Part shown: positions 9,526-17,500 of the stretch, one piece after another
How positions within the stretch are numbered: the first letter of the stretch is position 1
How the letters are laid out: each line of letters opens with the position of its first letter
From: Theodoxus fluviatilis
Taxonomy: Eukaryota; Mollusca; Gastropoda; Cycloneritida; Neritidae
NCBI GenBank assembly: GCA_034096865.1
Contig: JAWQFJ010000620.1
Span: forward strand, 37,501-55,000
DNA: 17,500 bases
Direction of reading: 5' to 3'
Translations under genes and position numbers: made by a program
Notes under the pieces: generated by a model
Databases searched by the model: none
The model's input: the letters and a program-made list of their open reading frames with translations, nothing else
What the model was told of the DNA's origin: nothing

Positions 9526-10180
9526 GATTTTTCGATTCTGTGGTGATCCTGAAGCGGCTGACGTAACGAAGCTTGAAGTTGTTTCAATCAGGCTTCGTTT
9601 TCGTCCGAGGTCACCGGTGGCGGGAATGGGAGGCAATGAAATTGACCAGATCTCTTCACTGCGGCATCAAGACCCGAACAGCCAGCCCATGGGTGGCGGT
9701 TCCCGCCTCCACGACCCCCGCAATGCGGAATCAATTGGCCAGGGCGATAACAGAAGCCGTCCATCGCAGTCGGACGTTTATGTGCGCTGACCCAGCCAGT
9801 CAGTTACACCTCACCAGTCTCGACTCTGGTCTCCCATAGGAGAAGAAGCCAATCCCTTTTCTAGCGTCTCCAGGGCTTGGAGTTCCCATGTTGCAGCCCA
9901 CGATAGCGGGTTTATGGTCAGGTGAGAGCCAACTAGAACATTTTGCTGGTCTGCTTCGTCCCGACTTGGCTTCCGCAGTCTGGACTGTAATTGTTTATGA
10001 TGGAGGAGGTGAGAACCGAGGCACCGTGGAAATGGTTCAAGAGTTGTCAAAATATATTCATCTGAGCATGCAAGAAATATGGTTGCATGAATACTTATTC
10101 GTTGGGGGTTTCATTTGTTTTGAGCGATTTGATGTGAAATACAGAACGTACATGTGTAAATCTATGTTACCGATATAAAT
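9526..10180 (+). other. Unrecognised higher-GC block, candidate old interspersed repeat
   Basis: The GC content rises abruptly here relative to both flanks, down to about 10030. One plus-strand frame stays open from about 9573 to 10178 with a single stop at 9840-9842. The conceptual protein shows no family motif, and the alternative frames are also fairly open, so I do not call a gene. Sharp composition edges in intronic DNA suggest an inserted element. No target-site duplication or tail was found. Confidence 0.3.
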
Positions 10181-11580
10181 TGTAGGCTTGAATAAAAACG
10201 AGATGTAGGAATCATTTTATCTCTCCATGCATATATCTCGGCACTCATGTAAAAGGTCTTTACATTGCACAAAGCCCACTACAATAAAGTCTCTTTGCAT
10301 TTTCGAAGCAGAATAGGCCAATAACAAAAGCCCACTGATGACACACTCACGTTGACAATGCATGAGGCATTTGTACAGATACGCTGTGTTGTGCCTAGCA
10401 CGGGAACGATCTGAACGAGTCGGCTTTTGCCTTGCAATTTTTCGCTCGTTCAAAGATTCTCAAACCGTACACCTCACCCCAAGATATCCAGGCTACTCTG
10501 TTATTTCAACAGCATATACAATCCCACAGATGCAGGCAACCCACCTCGATACTTACAAGTACTCGATTTTGCTCTTGGGTCAGAATAGGAAATGCGAGTA
10601 TTGCACCTTGCAAATGCACCTAAATCTCATCCTCACTGGGTTCAGACACCCAACTCGCTGTCCCCATGCATCTGAAAATCGAGCGCTGTGAACTCTTGGC
10701 CAGAACTCCACTGTGACCATGAACGTTTTCAAGTGCCTCCGATTCGGGAGGAAATCCGTGTTCACCTATTTGCAACCTAAATATCATTTGACCTCAAAAC
10801 TTGCGTCTAAGGCGCAAACGGAATAATTGCCTTCCTCGCAACTTGCCTCATTTCACGCGGACAGGGGACCATGGTGTTGCTGTGTTAACAACGTCACAGA
10901 TGGCCGTTGGAGTAAATTGTTTCTGAGCCATTTAGATTCTCCGAGGAAATTACTGTGAATTTTTTTATTGATTCCTGCAATTTCACCCCCTCTGTTACTG
11001 GGACAAAAAAAATGGTTGACGCAGAAATCGGCCTGAAGAAATTGCAAACAACGGACGCTGAGCGAACCACTAGAAGTGCAAACCTTCCGTGAGAGTGTTC
11101 CATTGTCTCGTCAAAATTGGCTCTAGGGGGGTGAACGCAGTTTGAAAGGACGTCTGTTTTGCTTCCTGTCCCCTGGTGCTGTTCGTCGTACGGGTGCTGA
11201 TTGACGTACCTTATTGCTAACTTTGGCAACCTTCTGATCATTATCTCCCCATGTATTCCCCATTACGTCGCAGTACTCTGAAGGAACACTATCACGCGGT
11301 CTATGTCCTAACAAAATTGCATTCTTGTGTGTTTGTATTTTAAGGTTCCTATAGGCACCCTACTAAAAATGGGCGACCGATTTGACTGCTGGGAAGTTTG
11401 ACCGAGGCAGAATTGGCACAAACAGAATTTTTTATTAAAACCAAAACAGGACAAACTCGCGGCTTCCATCTGATGAGGGGGCATTTGACGGCAGCACGCC
11501 GTGAGCGATTTTTTCGTTTTTCTCGGTCAATGTCTCTGAACTCAGACCCCTGAGGCGTTCCTCGAAAAAGATTGTCTAAT
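10181..11580. other. Sequence without a recognised gene
   Basis: Many short overlapping open frames occur on both strands, none with a motif, acceptor/donor pair or codon pattern I can support. No structural RNA or repeat stands out. Confidence 0.45.
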
Positions 11581-11584
11581 TCCC

Positions 11585-11635
11585 ACGCCTGCAAACACAC
11601 ATAAAGCGTTACGCCTGCAAACACACACAAAGCGT
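11585..11635. repeat. 26-bp tandem duplication
   Basis: The unit beginning ACGCCTGCAAACACACA and ending AAAGCGT is present twice in direct tandem, at 11585-11610 and 11611-11635, with one substitution (ATAAAG versus ACAAAG). It is a recent local duplication. No function is visible. Confidence 0.95.
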
Positions 11636-11639
11636 GCCC

Positions 11640-12220
11640 GCCCAGCCACTTGCAACTATTTTTATTTTCTTGCAAAGTAGGGAGCTTAGTTAACTGTTTT
11701 GAGTGAGCATTCTGAGTGCAGTTCTACGACCGTGGATTGACGTTATCGTAGAACGTTTGTTTGATTATTCCGAGAGGGTTTCTTGTTTGCTTTTTCCATC
11801 TCTTTGCTCTATTTCCTCCTCGTTTGCATGTTTGTTTGGTTGTTTGCCCGCATTTCGACATATCAGTGAATCGTCCGTCAGTGTGTGGCTTTGCTTGTTT
11901 GTCGGAACTGCTCTCTACCTGTCACAGTCTGTTTATTCGCTGGCTTGCATGTTAACGTGTGTGTGAGATTCTCCATAGTTTGCTAAATACTGACCTAATC
12001 GGTGTCCCAAAATTTTCTGGATGCTCCTTGGAGGCCGCGCTCTCCCATGCTTTAAGCACATCTCCAGCAATGACTCTGCACAACTCTTCAGTCGTCTACC
12101 CCGACATATAGCTCCCTTATATTCAGATTTTTAAAATGTTTCTATAATTAAATGTCAATAATGATTTCACTGTATCAGCACAATGACGAAACGGCGAGAT
12201 TGTATCTTGACTGTGGTAAT
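11640..12220. other. Sequence without a recognised gene
   Basis: The open frames at 11703-11966 are Leu/Ser/Cys-rich and arise from T-rich DNA. I see no exon or element here. Confidence 0.45.
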
Positions 12221-12221
12221 A

Positions 12222-12580
12222 CCACTTAAAATCTTGCATTCACCAGCCTTGCTGACAGTGATTTTTACAAGTCCCAGGCAAACTAGTATACTTTGGCTGT
12301 AATAACACCATTTTACTTTTCTTATTCCCTCTAATAAGCATTGTTGACGATAGTCCTAAAAGTTCCAGCTAAACATATCAGCGAACATGTATTTTCCATT
12401 ACTGTATCAGTACTATTCTACATAGCCCAATTCCCACTCACCAACCGTGCTGTCAGTGATTAAACAGTCCCAGATGACCTTACCATTGAACAAAAATGCC
12501 TTGCCTTTAACAATATGCTTAATGTTCGGTGTTACTCCTCACTAGCCTTGCTGACGGTAATCCTAAATACCTCAGCCAAG
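12222..12580. repeat. Degenerate ~100-bp tandem repeat, about four copies
   Basis: A core resembling CACCAGCCTTGCTGACAGTG recurs in the same orientation at 12241, 12332, 12439 and 12540, spaced 91, 107 and 101 bases apart. Each core is followed by AGTCC/AGTTCC-CAG-like sequence, and two copies are preceded by CTGT-TAAT-CACC-like sequence. Copies are strongly diverged, so this is an old array. The last copy runs up to the splice donor of the neuropeptide exon (12585), so on the gene's sense strand the intron begins inside the repeat. Confidence 0.7.
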
Positions 12581-12585
12581 CCTAC

Positions 12586-12814
12586 CTGCGATCTGCTCCG
12601 CCAGAAGACGAGCGCGCGCCAAGCGGAGGAACTCGAGGAAGTGGTTGAGCTGGAAATCCGGGGGCCATCCACCAGCTCTCCTTCCCCGACTGCCCATGAA
12701 GACGTTGGCCTTGAACCGCTTGTCTACACCCAGCTCATCGTCTGTGGCTGCCAATAGCTCCTCTGTGCTGTCACCCTTCATGCTTTCCCCCAAGCTCTTG
12801 CTTTGTTTCTCTGC
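12586..12814 (-). CDS. Internal exon encoding a tachykinin-related peptide (precursor, partial)
   Basis: On the minus strand the exon follows the acceptor CATCTCTTCCTGCAG and ends at the donor GCAG|GTAGGC. It encodes 76 full codons and one extra base. Residues 31-46 read DKR-FKANVFMGSR-G-RR: a KR cleavage site, a ten-residue peptide, a glycine amide donor and an RR site. The product would be FKANVFMGSR-amide, which fits the FxGxR-amide ending of invertebrate tachykinins and is close to the ANxFMGSR-amide type described in octopus. Tachykinins act as secreted ligands of G-protein-coupled receptors in nerve and gut. The upstream part (EELLAATDDELG) is an acidic spacer, as usual in prohormones. 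The downstream part (from AGGWPPDF) ends in an amphipathic helix, FLRLARARLLAEQIA. Only one tachykinin-like copy is seen, whereas many precursors hold several. The second AG four bases into the exon (12811) is an alternative acceptor but would break the frame. Confidence 0.75.
12686..12715 (-). other. Predicted mature peptide FKANVFMGSR-amide
   Basis: The ten codons lie between AAG-CGG (Lys-Arg) and GGA-AGG-AGA (Gly-Arg-Arg). Cleavage at both sites and amidation through the glycine would release FKANVFMGSR-amide. The F-x-G-S-R-amide end is what places it among tachykinin-related peptides. This is sequence-based inference; processing is not shown. Confidence 0.7.
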
Positions 12815-12919
12815 CTGCAGGAAGAGATGATCAGTTTCAGATGAAGTGGTAACAACTGTCACATGATTGAAAGTATACATGAATCATTATATATCTATTT
12901 ATTTGCAAGTGAAGCTTAC

Positions 12920-13016
12920 TTCATTCGGGAAACCCATCTTTTGACGCAAAATAGCGTTGCTAAAAGTGTGGTCCGTGGCGGAGCTCTTCAGAGGGAAGAG
13001 CAGGCCTACCGTCTCT
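12920..13016 (-). CDS. Internal exon of the same precursor (upstream of the peptide exon)
   Basis: The minus strand shows a pyrimidine-rich acceptor (CCTCCCTTCCTTTGCCATTC...CATACAG) before 13016 and the donor GAA|GTAAGC after 12920. The exon carries one base completing a codon and then 32 codons, starting ETVGLLFPLKSS and ending RQKMGFPNE, without a stop. It leaves at a codon boundary and the next exon starts at one, so the two join in frame across a 105-base intron. No cleavage site or signal peptide is present. It would be the propeptide region between the signal peptide and the acidic spacer. I recognise no domain; the evidence is splice-site quality, phase and position. The preceding exon must end two bases into a codon and was not found. 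It could lie beyond the window. Confidence 0.6.
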
Positions 13017-13064
13017 CTGTATGAGCGAATGGCAAAGGAAGGGAGGTTGTGATGATTTGCTCAT

Positions 13065-13068
<4 letters not shown>

Positions 13069-13101
<33 letters not shown>

Positions 13102-13870
13102 ATCTTTATTCAGAAAGGGGAGTATACACATACGTCTGCCCAAAACTTTTCACAACAGTAAAAAAGAAGAAAGAGAAAAANNNCGTGTTGTTTCTGTCAC
13201 TGTAAAACAGCGGCACTGAAGTGACCTCTCCAGGGCGCGAGCCTGGGCAGCGTGTATGGAGATCCTGGGTTGCCCAGTCGACAGAATCCCCCACTCGGCC
13301 TCGCTGGTGTGGTCCAAAGGAACGCGGAGCGATACGTTTGGCACCAGTCTGGCTGCAGAAGCTGCCGGAAGGAGGTCAAGACTGACGACCATCCGCCTTA
13401 GGGGCTTCACTCCGGATTTGTGTAGGGTTTACTCCTTAGCCTTTCCTCCTCCCGAAGGTATCCACAAGGCAGCGGAGCCCTAGTTTTATTCGCCTCTTAC
13501 GAATCGCGCAGGGAGACGCGGTGGGTCAATTCTTACCCCGAGCCCGCAGGGGTGGGTTTTACATCAGAGTTTCCCTCTCCTAGACGAACTGCCTGACGAG
13601 GCTAACGAGCTCCATCTGCCCGGGTTTGAAGTCGGAGTTGTCCTTCTCCTAGACTGGTTGCCAACCAAGGCTTATGAGCCCAGTCTGCCCAGTTCCCGGT
13701 TATACCGCCGAGTGCTCGGTCGCACCTGCAGGAAGCTTTGTGAATAACAGGGGGACCACGTGAAGGTGTTCCTGAAGGAGCATTTGGGTAGGAGAGGCCA
13801 TATGCGTGCATGTGCAGCGAGCTGCATTGCAGCAGCAATCACTACCCCGGGATGGGAGAGGCTATGTGTT
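13069..13870 (-). mobile_element. LINE-like 3' end with poly(A), minus strand
   Basis: Read on the minus strand, about 770 bases of GC-rich non-coding sequence end with AATAAA (13105-13110) and, 7 bases later, 29 A residues (13069-13097). That is the structure of a retroposed transcript. The body contains two related ~60-70-bp segments, each with GTCTAGGAG and GGGCAGA/CTGGGCAG-type words (13576-13644 and 13645-13703 in plus coordinates). I recall such blocks as 3' UTRs of repetitive elements in mollusc sequences, but cannot check this. No ORF end is identified, the 5' boundary is uncertain, and no target-site duplication was found. Three N bases at 13181-13183 mark unresolved sequence. It is in the same orientation as the neuropeptide gene and ends only 52 bases upstream of the exon at 12920-13016. 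Confidence 0.65.
13576..13703. repeat. Two degenerate ~65-bp tandem units inside the LINE-like 3' end
   Basis: Both units start TCTCCTAGAC and contain GCC-x-AC-AGG-CT-A-GAGC and TCTGCCC words in the same order, 69 bases apart. They may be structural repeats of the element's 3' UTR. GGTTGGCAACC on the minus strand can form a small hairpin. Confidence 0.6.
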
Positions 13871-13908
13871 GCGCGTCACCATCCATTTGCTGTGCGGACT
13901 AATCAAAA

Positions 13909-14660
<752 letters not shown>

Positions 14661-14946
14661 TCACGTCAGTCAGAGTTAGATATAGACGCCCCATGTCTCC
14701 TTACGTAGTTTGTAAAACGCGAAAGAATAGGAAAATTGATTCTTAACTTGCTTATACCTTAGTCAATGCCACTGATTGTGTAGTTCTTGATCGTATACAG
14801 TCTGCACAAGCTGATATGCAATATAGTCTTATCCGTCCCTTGATCCATCTTCTCCAACACTGCTACAAACTTCGTGCACAGTGACAAACTGGGTTTTTCG
14901 TAATCATCTTTCACATGCATTTTGTGATTTTCAGAATCCCTCCCAT

Positions 14947-15314
14947 TGATGGGCCACACTAGTGAACGTCCGAGGAAAGGGGTGCGGACCCCGCTTCGCT
15001 GGCGGGCCACGGCATCTGATTGGCTGGGTTTTTACATAGGAATTAATGCTCGAAACCGAGCCGAATTGCCTTGACGACTGCTGTAAATGTTATATTTATC
15101 GTAACCCAAATTATCTGAAAGCTCATTGTGCACATGAGTTTGTCAAATATTCACACTTTAATGTCATTCTGGGGGCGGAATAAATGTCCAAGATTGCGTA
15201 TGTGCGCTAGCAAGCACGTAATACTTTGCTTGTCATCTGTGTAAAGGTCACTGGGAATTATACGACCAACATCGCACCCCTCTCCTCGGACGAGTCCACT
15301 AGTGTGGCCCATCA
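14947..15314. repeat. Inverted-repeat pair (~42 bp arms, ~283-bp spacer)
   Basis: The left arm 14947-14988 starts TGATGGGCCACACTAGTG and ends AAAGGGGTGCGGA. The right arm 15272-15314, read on the minus strand, starts TGATGGGCCACACTAGTG and ends AGAGGGGTGCGA. The arms match at most positions, with a two-base gap, and similarity weakens into the outer flanks (AGAATCCCT versus AGAAATTCCTT). This could be the terminal repeats of a small non-autonomous DNA transposon or an inverted duplication. No clear target-site duplication is visible. Each arm also contains its own palindrome CACTAGTG, and the left arm starts a GGGGT/ACCCC hairpin. Confidence 0.7.
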
Positions 15315-16245
15315 GTAGAAGGAATTTCTTTTTTTCTAGGTAGTAAAAAATAGCGGGAATATGCCCAAGTTTGCAATTCGTCTGTAGGCAAAATAACAGC
15401 GCCGCATCTGGTAAATACATGTGGACACTGCTGATATATTTGTCGTACATACGCCAAAGGCAATCATCTACATTCGTAAAAAGTCATCTTGGCAGGCCTA
15501 CATTTTTATTTACAGAGTACATCAGGTGCCTGTCCTTTCAATGGAAAAGACTTCCGGAATATGCACGAAATACTGTCTCCTTCACAACCATTCCCTTGGG
15601 TATTTGCTCGATATTTCGAACGACTAGGTTTTCACAGGCTTTACTGACACTTTTTGACCTCCATGGGGAAGCAGTTTTGTTTTGCCTGTCCTCGTTGGCC
15701 AGAAAGCGGATTGTGTTACGTCCAAAGTTCTCCCAGGTGATCTGTCATCTACATTCAGGATGCTCAGATGCACTTTTTACTCGATTGCTGGCTAATGGTT
15801 ATACTTGCCAATCAGGGCGGGGAATGTCCTTTGTGGGTTGCTCTAACCTGTCATCTCCACTTCGTGCTGCATAGCTAATTGACTATCTCTGTTGTTTCTG
15901 TATAATGGGGCTGCCACCCATGTGTCCAAAACGCTCTGATGTTTCCGTCCAGAGTTGTTCTCCCAAAAGCCGCTGTTGTTTTGAGTGGTCTCTAGAGGTG
16001 TCATTGTGACAGTCTCGAGATGCCTAACAGCTTGTGCGAAAGACAAATGAAAGCACCATTTTTAGACAAGGATACATCGTCAGGGATGAGTATGCCCTAG
16101 ATTTCCTATGCAAAAACAGGATGAAGACACGACATAATTAGGGCAAGGCGAATATTCATATACATCATAACATTCACTGGCATTGGTCCGACATCTTCAA
16201 AGGCCACGTTAATTTAGAACGGATAGACAGCTTGTTAATAGCAAT
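15315..16245. other. Sequence without a recognised gene; 167-codon open frame at 15371-15874
   Basis: The plus-strand frame 15371-15874 is the longest non-repeat open frame of the window, but its translation has no domain, signal peptide or repeat that I recognise, and no intron signals support it. The right part of the inverted repeat precedes it. I leave it uncalled. The rest of the stretch shows nothing. Confidence 0.35.
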
Positions 16246-16249
16246 ACGC

Positions 16250-17190
16250 ACGTAGTAGTAAAGGTGGAAAGAGTAATGATAGTGTAGTTGTAGTGGCGGT
16301 AGTAGCAGGTACAGCAGTAAAAGTGATAGTTGTTGCAGCAATTGCCATTGAAGTGGTAAAATTAGTAGTAGCAGCAAAAGCAGCAGTAATAGCAGCAGCA
16401 TTCTTCTCCTCCTCATCTTCCTGCTCTTTCTCCTCCTCCCTATTTCCTCCTTCGTCTGAGCAGGAAGACAAGGAGGAGAAGAAGGAACAGCAGCAGTAGT
16501 ATTTGGTGGGGTGGTGGGGTAAGGGTTGAGGGATGGTAGTGATGATGGTGGTAAGGGCTGGTAGTGGTGGGGGGGGGGGGGGGGTAGTAGTGATGGTGGT
16601 GGTGGGGGTGGTGGGGGTGATGTTGGTGGTGGTGGCGGCGGCGGCCGTGGTGGTGGTGGTGGTGGCGGAGGAGGCGATGGTGGTGGTGGCGGCGACGGCG
16701 GTCGCTGTGGTGGTGGTGGTGGCGGCGGCGGCGGCAGCGGCGGCGGCGGCGGCGGCGGTTGTGGTGGCGGCGGCAGTGGTGGTGATGGTGGTGGGGGAGG
16801 TGGTGATAGTGTAAATAACGATGCCGCCGCCGCAGACGATAATGAAGCTGATAATATGATAATGAGGAGGAATAGAAGTAGCAGCAGGAGCAGCAAGTGG
16901 AGGACCAATAGGTGCAGGAGCAAAAGGAGGAGGACACGAAGCGAAAGGAGCACGAGGAATGGGAGGAGGAGCAGAGGAAACAGGAGCGAGAGGAGGAGCA
17001 GTAGGATGGGCAGGGCAAAAAAGAAAGAGCAGGAGGAGCAGGAGGAGAAACGAGAGGTGGAGCAAAAGGAGGAGCAAAATAAGGAGCAGGTGCAAAATCA
17101 AAAGCAGATAGAGAAGCAGTGTGAAGATAAGAAGGAGCAAAATGGGGGAAAAGGAGTAGCAGCAGTGCTGAAAAAGACATTTAAAAGCTG
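16250..17190. repeat. Cryptically simple triplet region (GTA/GCA, GGT/GGC, AGG/AGC) with G16 run
   Basis: Almost 1 kb is built from drifting trinucleotides: GTA/GCA at 16250-16500, GGT/GGC/GAT at 16530-16810, and AGG/AGC/GAA at 16860-17190. A run of 16 G lies at 16569-16584. The 259-, 301- and 246-codon frames on the minus strand are poly-Pro, poly-Thr/Ala and poly-His readings of the same repeat in its three registers and are not genes. Purine strand bias persists from 16860 onward. Confidence 0.9.
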
Positions 17191-17260
17191 AGCATGTACA
17201 AGGAAAATCAGACAGCTGGTGCTAATAGAGCTGCAGGAGCAGAAAATCAAGTGGAAGGAT

Positions 17261-17317
17261 GGGTGGGTGGGTTGGGAGATGGAGGTGGAAGGGGTGGGGT
17301 GGGGGCGGGGGGTAGGG
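17261..17317 (+). other. Two adjacent G-quadruplex motifs
   Basis: GGGTGGGTGGGTTGGG at 17261-17276 is a minimal-loop G4 motif. A second G-run cluster with five runs of three to six G follows at 17291-17317. Short loops of one or two bases predict stable parallel quadruplexes on the plus strand. Confidence 0.8.
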
Positions 17318-17500
17318 TTGAAAGAAAATGCATGAGCAGGAGCAGAACAAGGTGCAGAGAGTAAAGCCCCGGTGAAATTGCACAAGCATCAAAAACAGAA
17401 ACATCAGTCTCTGCGTTGTCCGCCCACACCAAAATGGCACTGCGTAGGGATACCCAAGTCCTTATGTATAGTTTCCTAAACAACACGTCCTGAACATTTG

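Noticed and set aside
16174..17180. Minus-strand open frames of 246-301 codons (poly-Pro, Thr/Ala-rich, His-rich)
   Set aside because: They are the three registers of one simple triplet repeat, all open at once. No non-repeat domain is present.

Overview
The window looks like animal (metazoan) genomic DNA, most likely from a mollusc or another lophotrochozoan. It is rich in microsatellites, carries several decayed or 5'-truncated non-LTR retrotransposon pieces, and has no prokaryotic-style gene packing. One split gene is supported. It lies on the minus strand and appears to encode a tachykinin-related neuropeptide precursor. The taxonomic call rests mainly on that peptide (FKANVFMGSR-G-RR, close to the ANxFMGSR-amide style known from cephalopods) and on the flavour of the LINE fragments. 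It is an inference.

Layout: 1-1131 holds (CAGA)n, polypurine and (GA)n simple sequence. 1132-2450 has no supportable gene. 2460-2584 is a small insertion-like unit with a hammerhead-ribozyme-like hairpin between near-perfect 14-bp direct repeats. 3218-3640 (minus) is a frameshifted, stop-containing remnant of a retroelement C-terminal nuclease-like domain. 4290-4484 (minus) is a terminal exon with stop codon, short 3' UTR, AATAAA and a GU-rich downstream element. 4726-5044 is a ~106-unit GAA/TTC tract. 6083-6712 has a C-rich G4 candidate and a long GT array with an internal 64-bp duplication. 8416-8780 (plus) is the 3' end of one LINE. 9530-10180 is an unrecognised block that may be an old repeat. 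12222-12580 is a degenerate ~100-bp tandem repeat ending at a splice donor.

12586-12814 and 12920-13016 (minus) are two internal coding exons. 13069-13870 (minus) is a LINE-like 3' end with poly(A). 13909-14490 (plus) is the intact C-terminal end of a different LINE with a (GTTC)n tail, followed by CT/CA/CG arrays. 14947-15314 is an inverted-repeat pair. 16250-17190 is cryptically simple triplet sequence, and 17261-17317 holds two G-quadruplex motifs.

The three minus-strand exons join in frame: exon A ends at a codon boundary, exon B starts at one and ends one base into a codon, and the terminal exon supplies the other two. This predicts the last ~142 residues of a precursor with one dibasic-flanked, amidated peptide. 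The 5' end (signal peptide) is not seen and may lie outside the window. The ~8.1-kb intron between exon B and the terminal exon contains most of the repeats listed, including the GAA/TTC tract.
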